The notes under the pieces: generated by a model
The model's input: only the letters and a program-made list of their open reading frames with translations
The model's database searches: none
What the model was told of the DNA's origin: nothing
Made by a program: the position numbers and the translations under genes
Part shown: positions 9,570 to 17,836 of the stretch, piece after piece
Layout: each line of letters starts with the position of its first letter
Position numbering within the stretch: the first letter of the stretch is position 1
DNA from: Geomonas paludis
GTDB taxonomy: Bacteria; Desulfobacterota; Desulfuromonadia; Geobacterales; Geobacteraceae
DNA: 64,000 bases
Direction of reading: 5' to 3'
Assembly (NCBI RefSeq): GCF_014193585.1
Contig: NZ_BLXY01000001.1
Coordinates: 602,033-666,032, forward strand

Positions 9570-9966
9570 GTGCTCACCCGGGTAGTCCTTACCCCATTGT
9601 CGCTGTTGCTGCTGTAGGGGCGAATAATCAGTCGCCCGCCCCCCCCTTGAGTTTGGGGGGGAGGTGCCATCGAGGTGCCATCAGTTCCGTACCCTGCGGC
9701 GTCACCCACCCCCGTCCCCCTCCCGTCAAGGGAGGGGGGCTACCAAGGCCCCTTTTCTCCCGCGCCTCAAGGATGAACGTTTGGGGGGCGCTATTTCTAA
9801 TAAGTTACGGAGCGCCGGTGCCGCCCCCAGGGGCTATCTTTACATAAAATGAGGGAACGCGTATGCTTACGCCGGGGTGTATGATGCTGAGGGCTCATGA
9901 AGGAGCAGGAAAGGCTAGGGCGGCCGGCGTAACCCGTGACCGTGACCAGCACCGCAGGCGAGGAGC
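9570..9966. other. Gene-free interval with small palindromes
   Basis: About 400 bases with no credible gene. It contains GGGGCGAATAATCAGTCGCCC (9616-9636), a palindrome found again at 16297-16317, and a CCCCCCTTGAGTTTGGGGGG hairpin near 9640-9660. The promoter of the HEAT-repeat gene must lie in its right half, but I see no convincing -35/-10 pair. Confidence 0.6.
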
Positions 9967-11655
9967 ATGATGGAACAGGCTGTTGAGCATCCGGAGGTCG
10001 GCAAGGAAGAGCTTGCTTCGGTGACGCAGATCATCCTCGGGATGATCAAGACGTCGAAGGGGCTCAGGATCTATCTGCCCAACAACCCGGTGCTGATCGG
10101 GTTCATCTCCGACCTGGGCACGAAGATGGCGTTTCACCTGGCCCGTTACGGCGAGCTTACCCTCGACGTCGAGCAGTTCACCCTGCGCTACCAGGGGGCG
10201 CTGGTCTACGAGAACAAAGACCCCAAGGAGAGCATGGCGAGCCGGCTCCATGCCGACGGCATCAGGACCCTGTTCTTCGACCAGGGGGTGGAACCGGCGG
10301 AAATAGTCGCCTTTCTCGGGGTGGTCGGTTTCGAGCGCCCCAGCAGCGACGACGACGTGGTGACGCAGCTTTGGGAGCGCAACCTCCAGCATATCGGCTA
10401 CCTTACCGAGGACGATTTCACCGACCCGTACCTGTTGGGGGAGGCCGAGGGTGCCGACCAGCAGCGGGACGCGCTGGAGCGAATCCGGCAGGAACTCGCG
10501 CAACAGCCTCCCCCGCCGCCGCGCATGATTCCCAAGCACCTCCTCATGCTGAGCGCCCAGGAGGAGGCCTGGCTGCGCAAGGCGGTTGATTTCGAGGGGC
10601 GCTGCAACGGTCTCGATGACGTGATCGGCATCCTGGCCGCCATCGTCGGCGAGGTCCAGGAGCCGGAGCTTTTTGCCGACTTCACCGCCATCCTCGGCAA
10701 CCTGACCGTCAGCCTCGTCGTCGCCGGCGACATCCCCCACGCTCTCAAACTGGCGCGGTTTCTGGACCGCCTGCAGAAGCTGCCCACCACTGCGCCGGAA
10801 CAGCGGCAGCAACTGGCCGCAGCCCTGGCCGGGATTCTCTCCGACGCCACCGTCGAGGTGCTCAAGGTGGCGCTGGACAGCGCCGAGGCCGGCATCGACT
10901 ACGTCCAGTTGAAGGAGCTGCTGCTGATTTTGGGCATCCCGTCCTTGCGGGCCATCTGCGAACTCCTGGGGCGCGTGGAAAAACTCAAGGTGCGCAAGCT
11001 GATCGTGGAGGTCCTGGTGGAACTGGGGCGGGAGAAGCCGGCGGTATTCGAGCCGTTTCTGAGCGACCCGCGCTGGTACCTGGTGCGCAACGTGGTGCTG
11101 ATTCTCTCCCTGATCGGGACGCCGGCTGCCCTCAAGATGATCCTCGGGCTGATCTCGCACCGTGAGCCGCGCATACGGCGCGAGGTGCTGGGCTTCCTGG
11201 AGCGCACCAGTGACGCCAAGGCCAAGACCTACCTCCTCAAGTACCTGCGGGACGAGTCGAGCGCATTGCGCATCAAGGCCCTGCAGGTGCTGACCCGGGA
11301 GAGGCTTCCTTTCGCGCTGAAGCCGGTCATGGCGCTGGCCGGGGGCGAGGACTTCCAGGAGCGTCCGCTGGAAGAGAAGAAGGAGATTTTCCTGGCGCTG
11401 GGTGAGTTGGGGCAGGAGAGCGTCCTTCCCCTGCTGCGCGAGCAGCTCCTGAAGCGCTACTGGTTCCAGAAGGGGAACGAGAAGGAGTCGGTGCAACTGG
11501 CGGTCCTGGGGCTGGGACGGATCCGCAGCAGGGCGGCCCTGGAGCTTCTGGAAGAGGCGCGCGGACAGAAAAAGGGAGGCGAGGTCCGGACCATGCTGGA
11601 TCAGGCGATCGCCTCTCATGCGGCGCGGGAAAGAAACCGGGGCGGGACGAGGTGA
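9967..11655 (+). CDS. HEAT-repeat protein, partner of the HD-GYP protein
   Basis: A 562-residue, probably cytoplasmic protein without signal peptide or membrane segment. The N-terminal 130 residues form a domain that looks related to the N-terminus of the next gene product: an I.LGMIKTS helix, a GELTLDVEQFTLRYQGALVY strand region, and LFFDQGVEPAEIVAFLGVV. The rest is alpha-helical with HEAT-like repeats, clearest at about residues 330-460 (VRNVVLILSLIGTPAALKMI, PRIRREVLGFLERTSDAKA, ALRIKALQVLTRERL). Such repeats usually mediate protein contacts. It starts after GAGGAGC and ends six bases before the HD-GYP gene, so the two are translationally close and probably act together. No enzymatic motif is visible. 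Confidence 0.8.
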   Translation: MMEQAVEHPEVGKEELASVTQIILGMIKTSKGLRIYLPNNPVLIGFISDLGTKMAFHLARYGELTLDVEQFTLRYQGALVYENKDPKESMASRLHADGIRTLFFDQGVEPAEIVAFLGVVGFERPSSDDDVVTQLWERNLQHIGYLTEDDFTDPYLLGEAEGADQQRDALERIRQELAQQPPPPPRMIPKHLLMLSAQEEAWLRKAVDFEGRCNGLDDVIGILAAIVGEVQEPELFADFTAILGNLTVSLVVAGDIPHALKLARFLDRLQKLPTTAPEQRQQLAAALAGILSDATVEVLKVALDSAEAGIDYVQLKELLLILGIPSLRAICELLGRVEKLKVRKLIVEVLVELGREKPAVFEPFLSDPRWYLVRNVVLILSLIGTPAALKMILGLISHREPRIRREVLGFLERTSDAKAKTYLLKYLRDESSALRIKALQVLTRERLPFALKPVMALAGGEDFQERPLEEKKEIFLALGELGQESVLPLLREQLLKRYWFQKGNEKESVQLAVLGLGRIRSRAALELLEEARGQKKGGEVRTMLDQAIASHAARERNRGGTR

Positions 11656-11661
11656 GGTCGG

Positions 11662-13101
11662 ATGGTGCTTGAGGTGGATCGGGAACCTGCGGGAGACGAA
11701 CTGGCGAGGCTGGGCAAGACCCTGGTATCGCATTTCTTCGTCCTGCTCAAGAGCTCCGTCAATTACGGTGCCGGCCACGCGGTCGTCGTGCAGCGGGTGG
11801 GCAACCTGCTCGAGGTGTTGCGTGCCATCAGCGGGCAGCAGGACGACGCTGCGCTGATTCTGAAGGGGGGGCATCTCTACTTGGGAGAGTTCCGGCTCAG
11901 GCCGGACATCGCGAGTTTCGAGGGGCCGCGCTACGTCAAGGAACTGATGCGGCGCCATCACCTGGGGAGCATCACCTTCGGGCCCGGCGTCACCAGCACC
12001 GACCTGCAGCGTTTCGTCTATCTGCTGCAGGAGCCGCAGGAGGACGAGTCGGATTGCTTCCAGAGGTTGGTGGATGCGGTGCAGCAACGCGGCATTGCCA
12101 ACCTGGAACTCGACGTGCTGCGCGAGGACGAGGTGCTGAGCATCACGCCGCAGCTCAAGCGGCTCAGGTCGGCAGGAGACAAGGTGCGGCCGCTGTACCG
12201 CAAGCTCCTCACCACCATGGACGAGGTGGCGGCCGAGGTGGCATCCGGGCGCAGGCTGCGCCTGCGGGAGTCAAAGCGCGTGGTGCAGCAGATCATCGAT
12301 CTGCTCTACAGCCACGAAGCCGACCTGCTCGGGCTCAGCACCATGCGCTCCCATGACAGTTCCTCGCAGCATCATGCCGCCAACGTCTGCATCCTCTCGC
12401 TGCTGGTCGGCAAACGGCTCGGCATGAACAAGTTCCACCTCTGCGAGTTGGGGCTCGCCGCGCTCTTCCACGACATCGGCAACTGCGACGTGCCGGCGGA
12501 GATACTGGACAAGGCGGGGGAACTTTCGCCCCAAGAGCGGGAGCTGATGGAAAAACACCCGCTGTACGGGGTGAGGAAGGTGATGAAGCTGAAGGGGCTC
12601 GACGACCTCACCGCGCGCATCGTCACCGGGATCTTCGAACACCACCTGATGGCGGACTTTTCCGGTTACCCGCGCGTCGGTTACCGAAAGCTGGGGCTTT
12701 TGGGGCGTATCATAAGCATCGCCGACAGTTACGACGGACTTACCTCCTCGCGCGTCAGTGGCCGGACCGCGTATCCGCCGCACAAGGCGCTCAGGGTGAT
12801 GCTGTCGCAAAGCGGCAAGTCGTACGACCAGGCGCTCTTGAAGGTGTTCGTGGGGTGCGTCGGGATTCATCCGGTGGGGTCGTTGCTGCTTCTGGACGAC
12901 AAGGATATCGCGGTGGTGGTGGGGAACAGCGAGGATCCGGCCCAGTGGGACAACCCGCTGGTGCGCATCATCGCCGACCGTGAGGGGCGGGAAACGGAGG
13001 GGGGAGAGGTGATTGCCCTTGGCTCACCCGGCTCCCCCCAGACCATTACCGCCATTTTGGATCCGTACCTCTACGACCTCGACGTGAGCCGGTACTTCTA
13101 G
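11662..13101 (+). CDS. HD-GYP domain protein, possible c-di-GMP phosphodiesterase
   Basis: A 479-residue protein. About residues 1-130 resemble the N-terminus of the preceding HEAT protein. The central-to-C-terminal HD-GYP domain (about residues 215-420) has HHAANVCILS, FHDIGN with His270/Asp271, the VTGIFEHHLMADFSGYP motif, and the IADSYDGLTS metal-site region. HD-GYP enzymes hydrolyse cyclic di-GMP. Here the GYP box reads FSGYP instead of the usual DGSGYP, so activity is not certain. It is coupled to the HEAT gene, and its last four bases overlap the convergent lipoprotein gene. Confidence 0.88.
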   Translation: MVLEVDREPAGDELARLGKTLVSHFFVLLKSSVNYGAGHAVVVQRVGNLLEVLRAISGQQDDAALILKGGHLYLGEFRLRPDIASFEGPRYVKELMRRHHLGSITFGPGVTSTDLQRFVYLLQEPQEDESDCFQRLVDAVQQRGIANLELDVLREDEVLSITPQLKRLRSAGDKVRPLYRKLLTTMDEVAAEVASGRRLRLRESKRVVQQIIDLLYSHEADLLGLSTMRSHDSSSQHHAANVCILSLLVGKRLGMNKFHLCELGLAALFHDIGNCDVPAEILDKAGELSPQERELMEKHPLYGVRKVMKLKGLDDLTARIVTGIFEHHLMADFSGYPRVGYRKLGLLGRIISIADSYDGLTSSRVSGRTAYPPHKALRVMLSQSGKSYDQALLKVFVGCVGIHPVGSLLLLDDKDIAVVVGNSEDPAQWDNPLVRIIADREGRETEGGEVIALGSPGSPQTITAILDPYLYDLDVSRYF

Positions 13102-13733
13102 AAGTGGACCACCGTCAGCCTCGGCTCGTTCGCAATTGTCTCTTCGTCGATCTCGACCAAGCCCGGCACGATAGTGAGTAGGTCGTTGTCCTGCATGATC
13201 CTGACCTGGAAGTCGGGCAGCCTGCGGAACTGTGCCTCGTCCATCAGCGGGGTCACGTCGATATTCACCTCGCGATTGACGTCGGCCGAGGAGACGGACA
13301 CCACGACCGGGTTTGCCAGCGGCAGCAGGATGGTCCGGTCCCAATCGTTGCCGACAAGCGGCGGATCGAACGCGACCAGTTCGATCCGCAGCGGTATGGT
13401 CGCCGTCGGCGGGACCACGGTGACGCTGCGGATGACGATGCTGAGGGTCGCGGATCTGATCAGATGGTTGGCGGGAATCGCGGTCAACGGGAAGCTCAGG
13501 AAGGCGCGGTAGACGTCGTCGTTTACCGGGTCCACACCCGCAAGCACGCCCAGAAGCGCATCCCTGGTCACCAGGGACACGGTGCGCACCCCGGCCACAT
13601 CGACAATATCCCCATCTACAGCCGGGTCGCTGGCAATCGTCGTCTCAATGAGCGGCCGATCCTCCCCTCCGCCGCATCCTGCCAGAGCCACCAGCACCGC
13701 CGCCAGTACCAGCCATAAAATTCTCTTCTTCAT
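13098..13733 (-). CDS. Predicted lipoprotein of unknown function
   Basis: A 211-residue protein with a lipoprotein signal: MKKRILWLVLAAVLVALAGC, cleavage before Cys20. The mature part has a Gly/acidic linker, then beta-rich sequence (SATLSIVIRSVTVV, REVNIDVTPLMDEAQ, FQVRIMQDND) that recalls the DNRLRE/CBM96-type beta-sandwich of secreted proteins. That resemblance is tentative. AGGAGG lies six bases before the ATG. Its stop overlaps the convergent HD-GYP stop by four bases. Role unknown; an outer-membrane or periplasm-facing anchor is expected. Confidence 0.75.
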   Translation of the reverse strand: MKKRILWLVLAAVLVALAGCGGGEDRPLIETTIASDPAVDGDIVDVAGVRTVSLVTRDALLGVLAGVDPVNDDVYRAFLSFPLTAIPANHLIRSATLSIVIRSVTVVPPTATIPLRIELVAFDPPLVGNDWDRTILLPLANPVVVSVSSADVNREVNIDVTPLMDEAQFRRLPDFQVRIMQDNDLLTIVPGLVEIDEETIANEPRLTVVHF

Positions 13734-14108
13734 GTTGACCTCCTCTTCTTCATCCTAATTAAAAGCGCGCCCCTATCAGGACCAGCAAATGGTAACAGAG
13801 GATAGGCAAATTTAAAGTCAAGCGCAACCCGCAACTGCCACCTCCGTTTTTCCCACGCGCCAGAATACCTCTTCCCTTGGTTGCAGAAATAAAAGCTGTG
13901 GGTACAATTCATTTGCTAATTTTCTAATGTATTCGCAGCAGTAACGAGCTTAACGGCTGCGCGGCACGGCCTGTAGCTGCCGACGCCGCCCGCCGGCCCT
14001 TTCCCGTAAAGACTTTGCAAATGTAAAGGCCGGGGGCGTATAATTTTTTCTGGATGTCAAAATCAATTAAAACGAAGACCGCAGCTTAATAACACGCGGA
14101 GGGAAACC
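13734..14108. other. Divergent intergenic region
   Basis: 375 bases between the divergent lipoprotein and prkA genes. The prkA promoter is at the right end. The left part is AT-rich around 13890-13930, consistent with a promoter for the lipoprotein gene, but no clear boxes are seen. No small gene recognised. Confidence 0.5.
14015..14044 (+). promoter_or_regulatory. Candidate promoter of the PrkA operon
   Basis: TTGCAA (14015-14020) and a consensus TATAAT (14039-14044), spacer 18 bases, 65 bases before the prkA start. It looks like a housekeeping promoter. Confidence 0.65.
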
Positions 14109-16160
14109 ATGACTGCCAAGAACGAAACGCTCCGTCAGCACCTGGCCGCCGTCAAGGCGGGAGAAAGGGTTTTTGAGAACGCCTTCCAGGGGATCATCCG
14201 GATGATCCTGGAGCCGGGTTTCGAGAAGGTCGTCGTCAACGGCAAAACGACCTATGACTTCAACATCTTCCGGACCGGACGCAAGCACACCATCGGCATG
14301 TACGACGAGATCAACAGCTTCGTCTCGTTCGTGAAAGACGCCGCCGAAGGTGGCTCCAGTAAGGAGATGGCGTTCGTGCTGGTCGGCGAGCCCGGCAACG
14401 GCAAGACCTTCTTCGTGGAGTTCCTCTGCGGCAAGTACCGCAATTTCCTGCAGGGGCGCAACCGCAAGTACAGCTTCCGGTTCCTGAACATGGAGCAGTT
14501 GGGCAACTACGGGCGGATCCGCGAGATCGACTCGGAGACCTACGAGGACCCGATGATCCTGGCCATGAACCTCTTCGACGATCCGGAGGAAAGCCGCCGC
14601 TTCATCGGTGAGCAGGGGTTCTCCGACGCGGAAATCGAGACCCTGTACCGGAACTACCGCCCCCTGGGGGCCAGCACCGGCTATATCCTCAACGAGATCC
14701 GGCAGTACCACGACAACGACCTGGACAAGGTCCTGGAGAGCATCGCCATCCTCCCCGTACCGATGAGCGAGAGCCTCGGGACGCTCACCGGCAAGTATCC
14801 GGCCAAGGACAAGATCACCTCGTCCGCCGTCGACCTGCTCGGTGAGGAATCGATCCAGCGCCTGTTGCACCTGTCGGATACCAACAACCCGTACCGTTTC
14901 GACCTGCGCCGCGGCGCGCTGGCACGCGTGGCGGGGGGCGGCATCCACTTCTCGGACGAGATCTTCAAGAACAAGAAAGACTTGGTGCAGGTCTACCTGG
15001 GCGTGATCCAGAACCGCGCCATAGAGATCGACGGCTACAAGTGGCCCATCGACTCCATGATCATCGCCACCAGCAACAACTCCGAGTTCAACCGCTTCCT
15101 GGCGGAGAAGGAGGAGGCGCCGATCGTCGACCGCTGCAGGATCTGCTACGTCTCGCACAACACCAACTACCGGATGCAGGAAGGTCTCACCGCCTACGCC
15201 ATCGGCGGCGAATCCAAGACCACCCTGACCAAGGAAGTGCTGCACCAGGACCCGAACCTGAACTACGCCGCATCCGTCGGCGTGGTGCTCACCAGGCTCC
15301 CCAGGTCCGAGAAGCTGACCCCGATCGAGACCATGAAGCTTGCCGCCGGCGAGGTGGCCGGCGAGAAGAGCATCAAGGCGCTGGCCGAGGTCATCGACAC
15401 CCTGGGGCAGGAGCCTGACATCACCAAGCGTTTCGGGCAGCGCGGCCTGGGGCACAGGAGCCTTGGCCGCAGCATCCAGATCCTGAAGGAAAGCTCCGAG
15501 ACCAACGAGGGACGCTGCATGGTGGCCTACGACGTCTTCAGGAGCCTGGAGCGGGTCGTGCTCGACTACGTGGTGGAACCCAACGAGCGGGCGAAGTACC
15601 TGGAAGACCTGAAGACCGGCAAGAAGCTCTACCGCGAGCGGATCATGACCGAGATGTTCAACGCCTACATGGACGAGCCGTTCGCCATCAAGAAGGACGT
15701 GCAGAACTACGTCAACATGATCATCGGCATCGACGCCGAGAATCTCGGTCCGGACCGGATGTGGAAGTACAAAGACCCGCAGACCGGCGAGCTGAAGGCG
15801 CTCAAGATCGACGAGCGTTACGTGAAGAGCGTCGAGGAGCGCATCGGGCTGAAGACCGAGGAGCAGCGTGCCTCCTTCAGGACCTCGATCCGCAAGATCT
15901 ACGGCCAGAAGATCTCGGTGGACCCGAGCTACGACTTCATGGACAACCTCGAGTTGGTCAAGGCGGTCACCGACGTGCGGCTCAAGTCCGACATCGCCGG
16001 CGCCGGCAGCCTGATCGGGGCGCTGGCCAACCGCACCAACGAGGAAAACCAGAAGCTCTACGACCGGATGATCGTGACCATGCTGGGAAAACTGGGCTAC
16101 TGCCGCACCTGCGCCCAAAAGACCATCGAGTATTTCTGCACGCAAGAGGATGAAAGCTAA
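14109..16160 (+). CDS. prkA: PrkA-family serine protein kinase / AAA+ protein
   Basis: A 683-residue relative of E. coli YeaG and Bacillus PrkA, cytoplasmic AAA+ proteins described as serine kinases tied to stationary-phase and nutrient-stress responses. It has an N-terminal AAA domain with Walker A GEPGNGKT at residues 93-100 and a conserved GGIHFSDEIFKNK block at about residue 277. TSNNSEFNRFL is the sensor region. The family C-terminal domain follows, with DDLE-type repeats and CRTCAQKTIEYFCTQ at the end. Shine-Dalgarno GGAGGGAAACC precedes the ATG. It is the first of four co-oriented genes: prkA, yeaH, spoVR and a second prkA-like gene. A REP-like element separates it from yeaH. Confidence 0.92.
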   Translation: MTAKNETLRQHLAAVKAGERVFENAFQGIIRMILEPGFEKVVVNGKTTYDFNIFRTGRKHTIGMYDEINSFVSFVKDAAEGGSSKEMAFVLVGEPGNGKTFFVEFLCGKYRNFLQGRNRKYSFRFLNMEQLGNYGRIREIDSETYEDPMILAMNLFDDPEESRRFIGEQGFSDAEIETLYRNYRPLGASTGYILNEIRQYHDNDLDKVLESIAILPVPMSESLGTLTGKYPAKDKITSSAVDLLGEESIQRLLHLSDTNNPYRFDLRRGALARVAGGGIHFSDEIFKNKKDLVQVYLGVIQNRAIEIDGYKWPIDSMIIATSNNSEFNRFLAEKEEAPIVDRCRICYVSHNTNYRMQEGLTAYAIGGESKTTLTKEVLHQDPNLNYAASVGVVLTRLPRSEKLTPIETMKLAAGEVAGEKSIKALAEVIDTLGQEPDITKRFGQRGLGHRSLGRSIQILKESSETNEGRCMVAYDVFRSLERVVLDYVVEPNERAKYLEDLKTGKKLYRERIMTEMFNAYMDEPFAIKKDVQNYVNMIIGIDAENLGPDRMWKYKDPQTGELKALKIDERYVKSVEERIGLKTEEQRASFRTSIRKIYGQKISVDPSYDFMDNLELVKAVTDVRLKSDIAGAGSLIGALANRTNEENQKLYDRMIVTMLGKLGYCRTCAQKTIEYFCTQEDES

Positions 16161-16165
16161 GAGAA

Positions 16166-16290
16166 TGGTACCCTCTCCCCTCGGGAGAGGGTGGCCGAAG
16201 GCCGGGTGAGGGAGTTGCCACGACCGAGATTGTTGCTTGATCCGGCGCCCTCACCCCCGCCCCTCTCCCGAAGGGCGAGGGGAGTCTGAG
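16166..16290. repeat. Two-hairpin REP-like element between prkA and yeaH
   Basis: CCCCTCGGGAGAGGG plus TGGCCGAAGGCCGGGTGAGGG on the left, CCCTCACCCCCGCCCCTCTCC plus CGAAGGGCGAGGGG on the right, inverted, spacer about 45 bases. It sits inside an operon and could stabilise or attenuate the downstream mRNA. Confidence 0.85.
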
Positions 16291-16295
16291 CCATG

Positions 16296-16321
16296 TAGGG
16301 GCGAATAATCATTCGCCCGCC
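16296..16321. repeat. GGGCGAATAATCATTCGCCC palindrome
   Basis: A perfect short palindrome, near-identical to one at 9616-9636. It ends 22 bases before the yeaH start. Confidence 0.7.
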
Positions 16322-16342
16322 TTTTAAAAGGCCGACGATGCC

Positions 16343-17704
16343 ATGAAAGATCCCGAAAAATACCTCGAACAGCTGAAGGCCAAGGGGCTCGAACCCGAGC
16401 GCGAGGCGCGCTTCCGCGAGGAACTGGCGGGGAGCCGCGAGCTCTCCACTTCAGACCGGCGCGGCCCGTTCCCGGACTTCTCCCGCGGCCTCTACGCCTG
16501 GCACGACCTGGCGGTGCTGCAGGATCAGGAGCGGGTCCCCAACCCGTACCAGCTGCACATGAAGGCGCTGGACGAGCTCCTGGAGCGGGACCGGCAGCGC
16601 GAGAAGGACGGCTTCCCCCGCAAGATCAGGGTGGGGAGACTGATCAAGCCGGGCAAAGGGGGCAAGGGCAAGATCGTCGTGGTCCCCTCCACCGAGGAGG
16701 AGAAGTTCCTGCACGACCCGACCATCCGTCCTCCCGGCGAGGGTGGCTCGACCGGCGGCAGCGGCAAGGGCGAGGAAGGCGAGGTCATCGGCGAGCAGAA
16801 GGTGCGCGAGACCGGCGAGGAGCCGGGGCAGGGGCCGGGACAGGGTGAGGGCGAAGCCCACGAGATGGGCGCTTCGGCCTACGAACTGGGACGGGTGCTC
16901 ACCGAGCAGTTCCAGCTTCCCAACCTGAAGGAAAAAGGGAAGAAGCGCTCCTTCACCCGGTACATCTACGATCTCACCGACAGGAACCGCGGTTCCGGGC
17001 AGGTGCTGGACAAGAAGGCGACGCTCAGGAAGATCGTGGAGACCAACATCTCGCTGGGCAACCTTCCCGATCCGGCCGACATGGACCCGACCCGGTTCCT
17101 GATTTCGCCGCGGGACAAGGTGTACCGCATCTTCTCCCAGGAGAAGGATTACGAGCCGCAGGCCATGGTCTTCTTCCTGCGCGACTACTCCGGCTCCATG
17201 GCGGGCAAGGTGACCGAGCTGGTGGCGACCCAGCACGTCATGATCTACAGCTGGCTTCTGTACCAGTACGCCGGGCAGGTGGAATCGCGCTTCATCCTGC
17301 ACGACACCGAGGCGAAGGAGGTGCCGGACTTCGACACCTACTACAACTCCCGGGTCGCCGGCGGAACCGAGGTGGCCAGCGCCTACAAACTGGTCAACGA
17401 GATCGTCGAGAAGGAAAACCTGGCGGCGGATTACAACATTTATGTCTTCCACGGCACCGACGGCGACGACTGGGATACCGGCGGCGACAAGTCCATACCG
17501 GAGCTGGTCAAGATCCTAAGCTACGTGAGCCGCATGGGGGTCACCATCGCGGAGCACGCGGGGACGCAGTGGACCGAGGTGGCGCGCTATCTGGAGAACT
17601 CGGGGCTGTTGCGCGACAAGCCGGACCTCTTGCGTATGGACATCATGCACGAGGACGCCGAAGAGGCCCGCGTGATCGAGGGGATCAAGAGGCTCATCTC
17701 GTAG
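16343..17704 (+). CDS. YeaH/YhbH family protein (DUF444)
   Basis: A 453-residue protein of the family encoded beside PrkA kinases. The N-terminal third is charged; a Gly/Glu-rich low-complexity linker (about residues 132-175) follows. The C-terminal half is a von Willebrand factor A-like domain with a MIDAS-like DYSGSMAG at about residue 280, then AKEV, GGTEVASAYKLV and FHGTDGDDWDTGG. These match YeaH motifs in the same order. The function is not established; co-occurrence suggests it works with the PrkA kinase, perhaps as adaptor or substrate. The ATG has only a weak AAAGG upstream. An imperfect palindrome array lies between it and spoVR. Confidence 0.9.
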   Translation: MKDPEKYLEQLKAKGLEPEREARFREELAGSRELSTSDRRGPFPDFSRGLYAWHDLAVLQDQERVPNPYQLHMKALDELLERDRQREKDGFPRKIRVGRLIKPGKGGKGKIVVVPSTEEEKFLHDPTIRPPGEGGSTGGSGKGEEGEVIGEQKVRETGEEPGQGPGQGEGEAHEMGASAYELGRVLTEQFQLPNLKEKGKKRSFTRYIYDLTDRNRGSGQVLDKKATLRKIVETNISLGNLPDPADMDPTRFLISPRDKVYRIFSQEKDYEPQAMVFFLRDYSGSMAGKVTELVATQHVMIYSWLLYQYAGQVESRFILHDTEAKEVPDFDTYYNSRVAGGTEVASAYKLVNEIVEKENLAADYNIYVFHGTDGDDWDTGGDKSIPELVKILSYVSRMGVTIAEHAGTQWTEVARYLENSGLLRDKPDLLRMDIMHEDAEEARVIEGIKRLIS

Positions 17705-17821
17705 AGACAGATTAAGACTGAGATTAAGACTAAGACTGAGACTAAGAGGTGAAGCCGGTTGGGGGAATGTGGTAGCAGCATCTAGGACGTTTTCTTATTC
17801 TTAATCTTTATCTTAATCTGC
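17704..17821. repeat. Inverted array of AGATTAAG-type units
   Basis: Left arm (17706-17746) is a run of six- to twelve-base units: AGATTAAGACTG, AGATTAAGACTA, AGACTG, AGACTA. The right arm (17794-17819) is the complement, CTTATTCTTAATCTTTATCT and on to TTAATCT. The loop is about 50 bases. The same design occurs at 46891-46967 and 60032-60136. Confidence 0.75.
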
Positions 17822-17836
17822 TTTTCTGAGGCAGTT

